Source: Acidimicrobiia bacterium
GTDB lineage: Bacteria > Actinomycetota > Acidimicrobiia > Acidimicrobiales > MedAcidi-G1
Reading direction: 5' to 3'
Length of the DNA: 64,000 bases
NCBI GenBank assembly: GCA_012959995.1
Contig: DUCC01000026.1
Span: 124,001 to 188,000, forward strand
Under the pieces are notes generated by a model. It was not told the DNA's origin. It ran no database searches and saw nothing but the letters and a program-made list of their open reading frames with translations. The stretch's first letter is position 1. Each line of letters starts with the position of its first letter. Positions 16,539-26,280 of the stretch are shown piece by piece. Made by a program: the position numbers and the translations under genes.

Positions 16539-18091
16539 TTAAAGAGTTCGGCCACCTGAGCGCGTATTACTTTGCCCATGGTGTTGCGTTCAAAGCGTTG
16601 AACAATGTGCCAAGCGTCGGGCACTTTGTAGGCGGCGAGTTTTTGGTGAGTGAACTTGGCCAGGTCGTCTAAGTCAAGGTCGGGATGGGCGACGAGGGCG
16701 GCGGCTACTCGTTGGCCGAGACGTTCATCGGGGAGGCCCAGCACGATTGCTTGGTTGACGCCCGGGTAGGTCAACAGCACACGTTCTACTTCGGAGGGGT
16801 ACACGTTGGCGCCGCCGCGCAGAATCAGGTCGCTGCGTCGTCCCCGCAAGGTGAGGAGCCCGTCTTGGTCTAGGTAACCCAAGTCGCCGGTGTGGAGTAA
16901 CCCGCCGCGTAAAGCTTGTTGGGTTGCTTGGGGTTGGTTCCAGTAGCCCAGCATGGGGGTCCATACTCCGGCCCAGGGGCCAGTGGTTTGTGGGCCGATA
17001 CAAACTTCGCCAGTTTGGTCGGCGGCCAGCGGCAGGTCGTCTGGGTCCAGAATGTGCAAGACCACGGGGTCGAGGGCTTGGCCGGCACCGTTTTCGTCGG
17101 TTTGAGGGGCATCGTGGCGTTGGCGTACTACCCCTGAGGGGGCTTCAGAAAGCCCATAGCCCATGGTGCAGGGGAAGCCGAACTTGTCTTGCCAGGCTTG
17201 GCGTAGTTCTGGCGGGGTGGGCCCGGCGCCCACGATGACTTGGCTGAGTGAGGAGAGTTGTTTGGCAGTAATTTTTGGGTCGTGGACCATGTCGTGTATT
17301 TGGGTGGGCACCATGAGCATCCGGTTGACCTTGGTTTTTTCTATGGCTTGGGCGATGCTGGCGGTTGGGCCAGGGTTCAAAATGACGGTGGCGGTGCCGC
17401 GGACAAAGGCTGAGATGGGCCCCAAGATCATCATGTTGAGTACGGTTAGGGCCAGAGCGGTGCCGTTGCGTTCGTTGGACAGTGGGGGGTATAGGGTGCG
17501 GGTGCTGACCCCGGGCCATAACAGGTTGTGTTGGCTGTGTACTGCTCCTTTGGGGCGCCCGGTGGTGCCGCTGGTGTAGGCAATGGCCGCTGGTGCGTGG
17601 GGGTCGATAAGAGTTTCTGGTGCTGGGTGTCCGGCGGCCAGGAGGTCTTGCCACTCGGAGAGGTTCAGGTTGGGTCGGTTGCCTACGGGACGGTCGGGGT
17701 CGGTGAGAACTAGCGAGGCTCGGGCGTCGTCCATCATCCAGCAGGCTTCGTCGTCGCTAAGGTTGGGGTTTATGCCGAGCCATAGGGCGCCGAGTTGTTG
17801 GGTGGCTAAGAAGGCTTCAACGAGCGCTGGGCCGTTGGCTATGCGGGCTACCACTCGGTCGCCGGGGCGGATGCCCAGAGAGGCCAACCCACCGGCCGCC
17901 GCTTCGGCTTGGGCCGCTAAGGCTTGCCAAGAATATTCGATTTTGTCGTGTACGAGAGCCAGTCGCTCGGGGTGATGAGCCAACCCGTAGTTCAAGAGGC
18001 CGGCAGTGGTGAAGGGCCCTTGGGGGGCGGGGTTGGGGGCGGGGCGTACCACCAGTCCTCGGTGGTCCAGCGTGAGAGCCGGAGGGTTCAT
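16535..18091 (-). CDS. AMP-dependent acyl-CoA synthetase/ligase
   Basis: 518-residue ANL-superfamily ligase that should adenylate a carboxylic acid and transfer it to CoA. The AMP-binding P-loop AYTSGTTGRPKGA, GYGLSEAPSG, the LHTGDLGYLDQDG motif and the catalytic lysine near the C-terminus (ERNTMGKVIR) are present. It overlaps the upstream carboxylesterase gene (ATGA) and forms an operon thiolase - esterase - ligase. This arrangement suggests that an ester is hydrolysed and the acid activated; the acyl chain is unknown. Confidence 0.9.
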   Translation of the reverse strand: MNPPALTLDHRGLVVRPAPNPAPQGPFTTAGLLNYGLAHHPERLALVHDKIEYSWQALAAQAEAAAGGLASLGIRPGDRVVARIANGPALVEAFLATQQLGALWLGINPNLSDDEACWMMDDARASLVLTDPDRPVGNRPNLNLSEWQDLLAAGHPAPETLIDPHAPAAIAYTSGTTGRPKGAVHSQHNLLWPGVSTRTLYPPLSNERNGTALALTVLNMMILGPISAFVRGTATVILNPGPTASIAQAIEKTKVNRMLMVPTQIHDMVHDPKITAKQLSSLSQVIVGAGPTPPELRQAWQDKFGFPCTMGYGLSEAPSGVVRQRHDAPQTDENGAGQALDPVVLHILDPDDLPLAADQTGEVCIGPQTTGPWAGVWTPMLGYWNQPQATQQALRGGLLHTGDLGYLDQDGLLTLRGRRSDLILRGGANVYPSEVERVLLTYPGVNQAIVLGLPDERLGQRVAAALVAHPDLDLDDLAKFTHQKLAAYKVPDAWHIVQRFERNTMGKVIRAQVAELFN

Positions 18092-19584
18092 CGCAGATGC
18101 TGCCAGAGTTCACGTTCTTGTGGTTCGGGGTCGCTCAACAGGGTGTGTTGGTCATCGAACTCCATGACGTGGCGGTCTTGTGGGGTGTAGGTGGGCCAGG
18201 TGCCGAGGGTTTCCGTGGAGGGGTTTCCGGTGGCAATGAATGCCCCCCAGGCCTGGTGCATGGCTTGGGCTACGGCGTCGGGGCGTTCCACGTCGCCCAA
18301 AAAGTCGCTGACCCCGGGCCGGTCTAAGGTATTGAAGGTAAAAGGAATCTCTAAAGCGTGAGAGGCCCCTAAGAGGCCGTCGAGGGCTTGGGAGTCCCAG
18401 GAGAATTGGTACATAAAGGTGGTGGCTTGGTGGGCGTGCCGGTTGTCGGCTAAACGAATAGCGGGAATGCGGAAGACCCAGTCGGTCGAGATGGCGCACG
18501 CTAACCAGCCGGGGTCAAGGTGCCCTAAGCGTTGCCGGTAAATCGTTAAAAGATCTTCGGGGTTGTCCACCATGCGGCCTACATAGCGTTCGGCTTGGTT
18601 TTCGTCGAGGCTGGTAATGCCCCATAAAGCCATTTCGTCTTGGTTGGTGCCGATGAGCAGGGCAACGCCAGCGGCCGCTCCTTGCGCCAAGAGGTCTGCG
18701 GGGGGTTGAGGTAAGGCGGCGTTGCCCCACACGGGGTAAAAGGCGTCGACCCCCTGGGTTCGGTTGTGGTCGTTTTCGATTACTCGTTGTTGGGCTTCCA
18801 AAATGTCTAAAACGGGCAGGGTGCGTAATTCTTGGGCGGTGGGGTGGCCTAATTCGGTCAGCAGTTCACCGGCGATGGCCGTGCCGTCTTCTGGGGGGTG
18901 AATATGGTGGGCGGCTCCGCTTTGGGCAATGGCTTGATGAAAAAGTCCGGAGGTTTCCGGGGAGGCCATGAGGTTGCAGACGCTAAAAGCGCCGGCTGAT
19001 TCTCCGCCGATGGTGACGCGGTTGGGGTCGCCGCCAAAGTTGGCGATGTTTTCTTTTACCCAACGCAGGGCGGCAATTTGGTCCAGTGTTCCGTTGAGGC
19101 CGGCGGTTGATAACTGAGGGTCTTGAGGAAAATGTGGTCCCAAATTACAAAAACCTAAGGCACCTAACCGGTAGTTAATGGTGACCACCACAATGTCGTT
19201 GGTCAACGCAAACGAAGTGCCGTCGTACCAGGGCACAGCACCTTGGCCATGGAGATAGCCGCCGCCGTGAATCCACACATAGACCGGTCGCTGCTGGTCA
19301 TCTACTGCTGGGGTGACCACGTTGAGAGTGAGGCAGTCTTCGTCCCAGTCCACCGGTATGCGGTTGGTGAGTCCTTCGCCGGGGAGTTGCGGGGCAGCGG
19401 GCCCGGAGCGCCGAGCGTCTCGTTGACCGTCCCAAGGCTCGGGTGGGGCTGGCGGGGCGAAGCGCAGGTCACCCACTGGTGGGGCGGCGTAGGGCAGGCC
19501 TGAAAAACGGTGGACGCCATGGCGGGTACGGCCGACTACTTGGCCTTGGGCGGTGGTTGCTTGGGGGTTCTCGGTGGTTTCCAT
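18088..19584 (-). CDS. Type B carboxylesterase / lipase family protein
   Basis: 498-residue alpha/beta hydrolase of the carboxylesterase type B family. The nucleophile elbow GGESAGAFSV holds the catalytic serine, the oxyanion-hole motif is VWIHGGGYLHGQG, EDCLTLNVVTP is the family signature, and the catalytic His is probably that in GASHALEIPF. No signal peptide is seen, so it is probably cytosolic. Its ATG shares a base with the thiolase stop (TGATG), and its end overlaps the downstream acyl-CoA ligase, indicating coupled expression. Confidence 0.92.
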   Translation of the reverse strand: METTENPQATTAQGQVVGRTRHGVHRFSGLPYAAPPVGDLRFAPPAPPEPWDGQRDARRSGPAAPQLPGEGLTNRIPVDWDEDCLTLNVVTPAVDDQQRPVYVWIHGGGYLHGQGAVPWYDGTSFALTNDIVVVTINYRLGALGFCNLGPHFPQDPQLSTAGLNGTLDQIAALRWVKENIANFGGDPNRVTIGGESAGAFSVCNLMASPETSGLFHQAIAQSGAAHHIHPPEDGTAIAGELLTELGHPTAQELRTLPVLDILEAQQRVIENDHNRTQGVDAFYPVWGNAALPQPPADLLAQGAAAGVALLIGTNQDEMALWGITSLDENQAERYVGRMVDNPEDLLTIYRQRLGHLDPGWLACAISTDWVFRIPAIRLADNRHAHQATTFMYQFSWDSQALDGLLGASHALEIPFTFNTLDRPGVSDFLGDVERPDAVAQAMHQAWGAFIATGNPSTETLGTWPTYTPQDRHVMEFDDQHTLLSDPEPQERELWQHLR

Positions 19585-20762
19585 CAGACTTTTATTATCA
19601 AGGCTTCGCCTTGTCCTCCGCCGCCGCAGAGGGCGGCGGCTCCGAGGCCTCCGCCTTGGCGTTTGAGTTGGTAAGCCAAGGTCAGCGCTACCCGGGTTCC
19701 TGACATACCAATGGGGTGGCCTAAGGCTATGGCTCCTCCGTTTACGTTGACCACTGAATCGGGCACCCCGAGAGCCTCGGTAGAGGCAAGGGCCACGGCG
19801 GCGAACGCTTCGTTTATTTCAAAAAGGTCAAGGTCGGCGATGCTCAAGTCGGTGCTGGTGAGTGCTTTTTCTATGGCGTTGGAGGGCTGGTTTAACAAAC
19901 TGGTGTCGGGGCCTGCTACTTGCCCGTGGGCCACGATTTCGGCCAGGGGCTCAATGCCTAATGCCTCGGCTCGTTCCATGGTGGTGACGATGACGGCGGC
20001 GGCTCCGTCAGATATTTGCGAGGCGTTGCCGGCGGTCAGGTTGCCGTCGGGGGAAAAAGCGGGGGCCAATCGACCCAAGGTTTCTTGGTCAATGTCAGGC
20101 CGAATACCTTCATCGTCGGTTACCAGCACGGGGTCGCCGCGTCGCTGGGCAATGCTGACCGGCACGATTTCTTGGGCCAGTAAACCAGCGGCTTGGGCGG
20201 CGGCTGCTCGTTGGTGTGAAGATACTGCGAGGGCATCTTGGGGGCTGCGTTCCATGCCGCGTTGGGCGGCGTAACGTTCGGTGGATTCACCCATGGCGCA
20301 GTGTTCAAGCGTGCAGGTCAGCCCGTCGTACATCATGGAGTCAACAAGTTTTCCGTCGCCGATGCGGTAGCCAGAACGGGCTTTGGTTAAGAGGTATGGG
20401 GCGTTGGTCATGGATTCCATCCCGCCGGCGATGATCATCTCTGCCTCACCGAGGCGAATCATTTGGCTGGCGAGGTGTATGGCGTGGAGGCCAGAGAGGC
20501 AGGCCCGGTTTAACAAGGTGGACGGGGTGGTCAGCGGGATTCCTGCGTCGGCGGCGGCTCGGCGGGCTGGTACTTGCCCTACGCCGGCTGCTACCACGTT
20601 GCCGAGGTAGGCGAAATCTATTTGCTCGGGGGTAACGCCTGCTCGCTTGAGGGCGCCTTTGATGGCCACCGCTCCGAGGTCGGTGGCGCTTTGGCTGGCT
20701 AGAGAGCCTTGGAGTTTGCCGATGGGGGTGCGGGCTCCGCTTAAAATTACTATGGGCGACAT
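19584..20762 (-). CDS. Acetyl-CoA C-acetyltransferase (thiolase)
   Basis: 392-residue thiolase, of the normal family length. The acyl-accepting cysteine is in LNRACLSGLHA, the second conserved block NVNGGAIALGHPIGMSG holds the His, and the catalytic C-terminal Cys is in ALCGGGGQG. It condenses or cleaves acetoacetyl-CoA or longer 3-ketoacyl-CoAs. A clear AAGGAG ribosome site precedes the ATG. It is the first gene of a three-gene operon with an esterase and an acyl-CoA ligase, pointing to degradative use. Confidence 0.94.
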   Translation of the reverse strand: MSPIVILSGARTPIGKLQGSLASQSATDLGAVAIKGALKRAGVTPEQIDFAYLGNVVAAGVGQVPARRAAADAGIPLTTPSTLLNRACLSGLHAIHLASQMIRLGEAEMIIAGGMESMTNAPYLLTKARSGYRIGDGKLVDSMMYDGLTCTLEHCAMGESTERYAAQRGMERSPQDALAVSSHQRAAAAQAAGLLAQEIVPVSIAQRRGDPVLVTDDEGIRPDIDQETLGRLAPAFSPDGNLTAGNASQISDGAAAVIVTTMERAEALGIEPLAEIVAHGQVAGPDTSLLNQPSNAIEKALTSTDLSIADLDLFEINEAFAAVALASTEALGVPDSVVNVNGGAIALGHPIGMSGTRVALTLAYQLKRQGGGLGAAALCGGGGQGEALIIKV

Positions 20763-20804
20763 GGTTCTCCTTGATGGGTGGCCGGGTGCGGCGTGATGTT
20801 TAGG

Positions 20805-22697
20805 TTAATCGGTGGAATCCGTAGGGCTGTCGTCCGGGTCGGCTCCCACCAGGGTGGACCACAGGTCTTGGTAGAGGCCACCGGCTTTTCTGAGTTCTTG
20901 GTGGGTGCCGCGTTCAATTATTTGGCCTTGGTCGAGAACCACGATTTCGTCGGCGGCCATTACCGTAGAAAGACGGTGGGCGATAACTATGGAGGTTCGG
21001 TCGGCCAACACGTCAGCTAAAGCGGCTTGCACTAACGCCTCGTTTTCGGTATCGAGGTGGCTGGTTGCTTCGTCCAAAATAACGATGAGCGGGTCTTTAA
21101 CCAGCAGGCGGGCAATAGCTAGGCGTTGTTTTTCTCCTCCGGAAAGCCGGTAGCCCCGTTCGCCTACCATGGTGTCAAACCCTTCGGGGAGGTCTTCAAT
21201 GACGTGGAGAATACGAGCAGAACGGCAGGCCTCGATCAGGTCTTGATCGGTGGCTTCGGGGCGGGCGTAGCGCAGGTTTTCGCCTACTGATTCATGGAAC
21301 AGGTGGGGGTCTTGGCTGACTACCCCGATGCGGGCTCGTAACCCGTCTTGAGTTAGCGACCGTACGTCATGCCCGTCGACGGTGATGGCTCCTTCGGTTA
21401 CGTCGTACAGGCGAGGGATCAACGAGGCCATAGTGCTTTTACCGGCGCCTGAGGGGCCTACTATGGCTAACATTTTTCCGGGCTCGACCGAAATATTAAT
21501 ATTTTCCAGGACCAGTCGTTCTGGTTCGTTGGGGTCGGTCAGGATTTCAGTTTCTAGTGAGGCCACGGTGGTTTCCCCGGGTGAGGGGTAGCGAAACGAC
21601 ACGTTGTCAAAGCGTAGGCCGCCAGAGGTTAAGAGGTTTTGGGGGTCTTGGGCGTCGGGGGCGTCGGCTACTGGGTTTTGGGCGTCGAGTACTTCAAAGA
21701 CTCGTTCAAACGAAACGAAGGCGGCCATGAGGTCAACGCGAGCGGTGGTGAGTTGGGTGAGGGGGCCAAAGAGTTGGGTAACCAGCACACCTAGCGAAGC
21801 GAGGGTGCCGATGGTGATGGCTCCTTCGATGGCCAGCGAGCCACCTAGCCAGTAAACGGCGGCGGTACCGAGGGCGCCTAGCAAGGTAAGAGCAATAACG
21901 AAGGTGCGGCTATAAAGAGCGTTACGGATGCCGATTTGTCGTACCCGGTCGGCCCGATTAGCGAACCCGTCGCGTTCTTCGTCGGGTCGGCCAAAGAGTT
22001 TGGCGAGCAGCGCACCGGACACGTTGAAGCGTTCGGTCATGGTGTTGTTCATGGAGGCATTGAGGTTCATGCCTTCTCGAGTGATGTCGGCCACTATTTG
22101 GCCAACTCTGCGGGCCGGGAAAACAAAAAGTGGCAGCATGACGAGCGCCAAAACGGTGATGCGCCATTCCAGGATCATCATGGTGGTGACGGTGACAATT
22201 GCGGTAATGGTGTTAGATACCACCGTGCCCAGCGTGCCGGTGAGCGCTCGTTGAGCGCCGATGACGTCGTTGTTGAGGCGGCTAACTAAGGCGCCGGTTT
22301 GGGTGCGGGTAAAAAAGGAGAGCGGCAAGCGTTGCACGTGGTCGAACAAAGCGACGCGTAGGTCAAAGATGAGTCCTTCGCCAATGGAGGCCGACCAGAA
22401 TCGTTCCATGAAGGAAAGCACTGCTTGGGCAACGGCGGCTAGCACCACCATGCCGCCTAAAAAGGTGAGTTGGCGGCGGTCGCTGTTGGCGATGGCTCCG
22501 TCGATGATTTGGCGAAAGAGTAGTGGCGGTACTACCCCCAGTAAGGAAGCCGCTACCAGGGTGAGTAAAAACCCGGTGATGCGTGAGCGGTAGGGGCGGG
22601 CGAACCCCCACACTCGACGGCGGGTTTCTGGGCCGAGGTTTCCGGAGGCTGGTTGTTGATGCGCCATGGTGTGGAGCATGCGCATGGGTGAAGTCAT
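20805..22697 (-). CDS. ABC-type exporter, fused permease and ATPase
   Basis: 630-residue half-transporter of the MsbA/MDR group, expected to act as a dimer. An N-terminal six-helix domain (about residues 30-330) precedes the nucleotide-binding domain with Walker A VGPSGAGKST, signature YRLSGGEKQR, Walker B VILDEATSHLD and H-loop AHRLST. The exported substrate cannot be inferred. The last 12 residues are acidic. It sits between prmA (upstream, same strand) and the thiolase operon; 42 bases separate it from thiolase. Confidence 0.92.
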   Translation of the reverse strand: MTSPMRMLHTMAHQQPASGNLGPETRRRVWGFARPYRSRITGFLLTLVAASLLGVVPPLLFRQIIDGAIANSDRRQLTFLGGMVVLAAVAQAVLSFMERFWSASIGEGLIFDLRVALFDHVQRLPLSFFTRTQTGALVSRLNNDVIGAQRALTGTLGTVVSNTITAIVTVTTMMILEWRITVLALVMLPLFVFPARRVGQIVADITREGMNLNASMNNTMTERFNVSGALLAKLFGRPDEERDGFANRADRVRQIGIRNALYSRTFVIALTLLGALGTAAVYWLGGSLAIEGAITIGTLASLGVLVTQLFGPLTQLTTARVDLMAAFVSFERVFEVLDAQNPVADAPDAQDPQNLLTSGGLRFDNVSFRYPSPGETTVASLETEILTDPNEPERLVLENINISVEPGKMLAIVGPSGAGKSTMASLIPRLYDVTEGAITVDGHDVRSLTQDGLRARIGVVSQDPHLFHESVGENLRYARPEATDQDLIEACRSARILHVIEDLPEGFDTMVGERGYRLSGGEKQRLAIARLLVKDPLIVILDEATSHLDTENEALVQAALADVLADRTSIVIAHRLSTVMAADEIVVLDQGQIIERGTHQELRKAGGLYQDLWSTLVGADPDDSPTDSTD

Positions 22698-22706
22698 GTG
22701 CGGAGC

Positions 22707-23312
22707 CTACGGAGTCAAAACGATGGCTACCCATCCATCTTGGTGGGTGCACTGAGTTTCGGTGAAGTGGCCGGAGTAAAGGGCCGTCGTGTTGTCGGCT
22801 TGGTCAGCCGGGATACCGCTTAGCACGAGGTGGCCTGAAACTAATCGACAAAGGTCGCTGGCAAATATTTTTTGTACGGAGGGCAAGACGTTGGCCACCA
22901 CCAGATCAAAAGGTTTAGTGAAAGAAGAAAGAAGACAAGTGGAGGCCTCAACTTCTACTCGGTTGGCTTGGGCATTGAAATTGGCCCACGCCACCGCATC
23001 AGGGTCGTTGTCGATGCCGGTTACCGAGCCTGCTCCGGCGCAACTTGCGGCGATGCCCAGCACCCCTGAACCGCATCCGGCGTCTAACACTGTGTGCCCG
23101 GGTTTTATGAGACGATCTATTTCGGTCAACACCAACTGGGTGGTGGGGTGTGCGCCGTGGCCAAAGGTGGGCCCCGGGTCAATGCTCAGGGGAATCTCGC
23201 CCACCGGGTCACACCAAGGCGGTGAGACCCCGAAACGTCCTACTACCAAAGGTTTGAGGTGGGGGCGTTGGTTTTGCGCCCACTCGGGGAGGGCAGTGGG
23301 GCCGTCAACCAC
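22707..23312 (-). CDS. prmA: PrmA-type methyltransferase (ribosomal protein L11 methyltransferase-like)
   Basis: SAM-dependent methyltransferase with the PrmA hallmarks: DPGPTFGHGAHPTT before motif I, LDAGCGSGVLGIAA as the SAM-binding loop, TGIDNDPDAV as motif II and VVANVLPSV as the NPP-like catalytic motif. It would trimethylate ribosomal protein L11. I chose GTG at 23312 (about 201 residues), 7 bases after the MaoC stop. An ATG at 23381 would overlap MaoC by 62 bases and adds residues that look like out-of-frame MaoC sequence. It is shorter than typical PrmA (about 290), with little N-terminal substrate domain. Confidence 0.78.
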   Translation of the reverse strand: MVDGPTALPEWAQNQRPHLKPLVVGRFGVSPPWCDPVGEIPLSIDPGPTFGHGAHPTTQLVLTEIDRLIKPGHTVLDAGCGSGVLGIAASCAGAGSVTGIDNDPDAVAWANFNAQANRVEVEASTCLLSSFTKPFDLVVANVLPSVQKIFASDLCRLVSGHLVLSGIPADQADNTTALYSGHFTETQCTHQDGWVAIVLTP

Positions 23313-23319
23313 CGAAGGT

Positions 23320-23784
23320 TCAACCCTGGAAAAGGGTAAGGGAGTCGTAAAGCACCGAAGGCACCTCCACCCCTTCAACATGGATCGCTACTTGGGTGGC
23401 GATCAGGGTGCCCTTTTTGTGTTCGCGTACTTCTTTCATGCGGCTACGGGCTCGTAGTATCGACCCGGACGGTACGGGAGCCAGAAAGCGCAGGCCGTCG
23501 GCGCCGTAGTTAATGGCGTTGCGTACCCCGGTGAGTTTTACTGCGTCGTTGCGGTTAATGGAAGCCACCAAACTGAGGGTAAAAAACCCATGGGCGATGG
23601 TCCCACCGAAAGGGCCAGCGGCGGATTTTTCTTCGTCTACGTGAATCCATTGCTGATCACCGGTGAGGTCAGCGAAGGTATTAATTTTTTCTTGGGTCAT
23701 GTGATATTCGGGTCCCCATTCGCCCCATTCTTCGGTGCAGGCGGCTTGTAATCCTTCAATATCGTTAAAAGCTATTTCGTTCAT
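23320..23784 (-). CDS. MaoC-like (R)-specific enoyl-CoA hydratase
   Basis: 154-residue single hot-dog protein of the MaoC dehydratase family, expected to hydrate 2-enoyl-CoA. The catalytic Asp/His pair is visible in LTGDQQWIHVDEEKSA, followed by GPFGGTIAHGFFTLSL. The ATG at 23784 has a good AAGGAG site. It is divergent from an acyl-CoA ligase with which it shares a 121-base intergenic region, so the two may be co-regulated. Confidence 0.92.
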   Translation of the reverse strand: MNEIAFNDIEGLQAACTEEWGEWGPEYHMTQEKINTFADLTGDQQWIHVDEEKSAAGPFGGTIAHGFFTLSLVASINRNDAVKLTGVRNAINYGADGLRFLAPVPSGSILRARSRMKEVREHKKGTLIATQVAIHVEGVEVPSVLYDSLTLFQG

Positions 23785-23830
23785 TGGTGGCTCCTTAGTA
23801 GCGGTTATCTCCTACGTTGCCCGCAAAACT

Positions 23831-23850
23831 GCCCGCCCGTCAAGGCGGGC
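23831..23850. repeat. Inverted repeat between divergent MaoC and acyl-CoA ligase genes
   Basis: GCCCGCC (23831-23837) and GGCGGGC (23844-23850) form a perfect 7-bp stem with a 6-base loop, in the middle of the 121-base divergent intergenic region. No T-tract follows on either strand, so a terminator is unlikely. It may be an operator or merely a stable hairpin. Confidence 0.4.
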
Positions 23851-23905
23851 GCCACATTTGCGCTCTATGGTCAAGGTTAACCGATCGAAAAAGAGGCAAA
23901 TTTTT

Positions 23906-25651
23906 ATGGCGAGCTCACCAGTTGACCAGCATTACCGTGCGGCATGGGACGAAATGACCGGGCCGGAAGGTCCCTTTGGTTGGTCAGTGACCGAGGTGCG
24001 TGGGGTGCCGACCCGGGTCTACAACAATGCGCCACCCAACATGGCCTTGGTTTGGGCGGGGTCAATTGCCCAAGGCGATAACGAATATCTGGTGTATGGC
24101 CAAGAGAGCCTGAGCTACGCCCAAGTGCATCAAAAGGTCGATGCTTTAGCGGCCCATCTTTCTTCGGTGGGGGTAGGCCACGGCGACCGGGTGGCGGTGT
24201 CCATGCGTAACTACCCAGAGTGGGTTGTTACCTATTGGGCCACCATAAAAATCGGTGCTGCTTTGGTCGGCATGAATGCTTGGTGGACCACCCCAGAAAT
24301 GGAGTTCGGTATTGCCGACAGTACGCCGAAAGCTTTGGTAGTAGATGGTGAACGTTTGGAGCGAGTAGCGCCGGTGTTGAGTTCCTTGCGGGCTGAAAAC
24401 CCGCTGCATGTGTTGGTGGTGCGTTCCGAAGGGGACCTCCCCGAAGACGCCCTCCATTGGGAAGTTGCCTTAGCGGCGGCCGCTGATTTGCCGCCTGCTC
24501 CGGCGCTGGATATTTCCCCCGAAGACGACATTTGTGTTTTTTACACTTCGGGTACTACGGGCCGCCCCAAGGGTGCGGTATTGACTCACCGGGGCGCCGT
24601 GTCGAACTTGATGAACTTGGCTTTCTGGCAAACTACGGCCGAGGCAGCGCAAAATAAAGCGGTAGCCGCCGGGGAAACTCCCGCTGGTTCACACAAAGAG
24701 CCCGGGGCGTCTGAGCCGGGCTCGGTGCTGGCTATCCCGTTGTTTCACGTAACGGGCTGCAACTGCTGTTTGCATCCGGTCACGGCGGTCGGAGGTCGGT
24801 TGATTCTGATGCACAAGTGGGATGCCGGGGTGGCGTTGGAACTCATTGAGCGCTATCGCCCCTCAACCTTTACTGGGGTACCCACCATGGCTCGAGAGAT
24901 CATTAACCACCCAGATTTTGTTTCTCGGGATACGTCAAGCCTGGCGCATTTGGGCGGCGGCGGGGCACCGGTGCAGCCGGACCTGGTGCACAAAATTGAA
25001 GAGAAACTTGAGGGCCGCCCTTCTACGGGCTATGGCTTGACCGAGGTCAATGGGGTGATTTCTATGAACTCGGCTCATTTCTTTACCGCGCGGCCAGATT
25101 CGGCCGGCCCGGTGGTGCCGATTTTGGAATCACGCATTGTGGGCGAAGATGGCACCGACCAACCGGTTGGCGAACGGGGCGAACTCTGGGTGCGGGGCGG
25201 CAACGTGTTCCGCGGCTATTTAAACCGTCCAGAAGCCAACGCCGAGATCCTTACCGATGGTTGGTTCCATACCGGCGACATTGGTTACCTTGACGATGAA
25301 GGCTTTTTGTTTCTGGTGGATCGTGCCAAAGACATGGTTCTGCGGGGCGGAGAAAATGTGTATTCCGCCGAAGTAGAGGCCGCTATTTATGAGCACCCAG
25401 CTATTGCCGAGGCCGCCGTTTTTGCCGTGCCCGACGAACGATTGGGCGAAGCAGTGGGAGTAGCGATCTTGTTGCTGCCCGAGGCCACCCTTACCCCCGA
25501 TGAGTTGCGGGACCATGTACGCGTTTTGATTGCCTCGTTTAAGGTGCCGGAACACATTTGGTTTATGGATGCTCCGTTGCCACGTAACGCCAACGGCAAG
25601 TTTGTTAAACGTGACCTCAAAGAAGCCCTCATCGGTACTCCTACCGCATGA
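23906..25651 (+). CDS. AMP-dependent acyl-CoA synthetase (long/medium chain type)
   Basis: 581-residue ANL ligase. P-loop FYTSGTTGRPKGAV, YGLTEVNGV, the FHTGDIGYLDDEGF hinge motif and the catalytic C-terminal lysine in PRNANGKFVKRDL are intact. The ATG at 23906 follows AAGAGG; upstream in-frame starts (23735, 23867) would cross the MaoC gene or promoter and are rejected. A segment of about 25 residues around AAEAAQNKAVAAGETPAG is an insertion in the usual loop. It overlaps the next gene (ATGA), a DinB-like protein. The third codon positions are C-rich, unlike most plus-strand neighbours. Confidence 0.92.
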   Translation: MASSPVDQHYRAAWDEMTGPEGPFGWSVTEVRGVPTRVYNNAPPNMALVWAGSIAQGDNEYLVYGQESLSYAQVHQKVDALAAHLSSVGVGHGDRVAVSMRNYPEWVVTYWATIKIGAALVGMNAWWTTPEMEFGIADSTPKALVVDGERLERVAPVLSSLRAENPLHVLVVRSEGDLPEDALHWEVALAAAADLPPAPALDISPEDDICVFYTSGTTGRPKGAVLTHRGAVSNLMNLAFWQTTAEAAQNKAVAAGETPAGSHKEPGASEPGSVLAIPLFHVTGCNCCLHPVTAVGGRLILMHKWDAGVALELIERYRPSTFTGVPTMAREIINHPDFVSRDTSSLAHLGGGGAPVQPDLVHKIEEKLEGRPSTGYGLTEVNGVISMNSAHFFTARPDSAGPVVPILESRIVGEDGTDQPVGERGELWVRGGNVFRGYLNRPEANAEILTDGWFHTGDIGYLDDEGFLFLVDRAKDMVLRGGENVYSAEVEAAIYEHPAIAEAAVFAVPDERLGEAVGVAILLLPEATLTPDELRDHVRVLIASFKVPEHIWFMDAPLPRNANGKFVKRDLKEALIGTPTA

Positions 25652-26280
25652 ACGCCGCACAGTGGGCGCAAGCAGAGCGCCAAGCCTTTGTTGACCTCGC
25701 ACAAGAACTTGGCCCTGAGGCGGCTACTTTGTGTGAAGGGTGGACGGTCGCTGACTTGGCCGCTCATTTGGTGTTGCGGGAGCGGCACCCGTTGGCCATG
25801 CCGGGTATTTTGTTAGGCGGACCGTTCGCTCGCTATACCACTCGGGTTAATGATCGCTTGGCCACTGGCTCGTTTGATGAGTTGTTGCAAAAAATTCGTT
25901 CAGGCCCACCAAAGTTGCTGCGCCGTTTTGATGGCAAAATGAATGTGGCCGAGTTCGCTATCCACTTGGAAGACCTACGCCGGGCCAGACAAGGGTGGGA
26001 ACCACGCACCGGTCTTGACGAACTCCAAGATTTACTGTGGGGCATACAAGGACGTTCGGCTCGTTTGATGACCCGCAAACTCAACGACATCAACTTAACG
26101 CTGGCCCGACCTTCCGGAGAAACCATTTCTGCCGGAAAAACCGGCCGGCCGGTGACCCTTACCGGGGAGCCCTTAGAGGTGGTGTTGTTTGTGGCCGGGC
26201 GCCGAGACCAAGCGCTGGTTGAACTAACCGGCGAACCGACCGCGGTCCAAGAAGTAAAAACCGGCCCTTTGGGTTATTGA
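25648..26280 (+). CDS. TIGR03085-type DinB-like / maleylpyruvate-isomerase-fold protein
   Basis: 210-residue member of the actinobacterial TIGR03085 group, related to mycothiol-dependent enzymes and DinB four-helix bundles. The typical start ERQAFVDLAQELGPEA...LCEGWTVADLAAHLVLRERHP supplies one metal-ligand histidine, and NVAEFAIHLEDLRRAR supplies the second. The chemistry of the family is not established; thiol transfer involving mycothiol is a guess, supported here only by the presence of mshC. It overlaps the acyl-CoA ligase gene by four bases. Confidence 0.82.
   Translation: MNAAQWAQAERQAFVDLAQELGPEAATLCEGWTVADLAAHLVLRERHPLAMPGILLGGPFARYTTRVNDRLATGSFDELLQKIRSGPPKLLRRFDGKMNVAEFAIHLEDLRRARQGWEPRTGLDELQDLLWGIQGRSARLMTRKLNDINLTLARPSGETISAGKTGRPVTLTGEPLEVVLFVAGRRDQALVELTGEPTAVQEVKTGPLGY

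Noticed and set aside
22707-23381. Longer prmA start at 23381
   Set aside because: It would overlap MaoC by 62 bases and its first residues are an out-of-frame reading of MaoC; GTG at 23312 fits the spacing.
22789-23457. 222-codon plus-strand frame opposite prmA and MaoC
   Set aside because: Opposite frame of two genes with clear motifs; no start signal.
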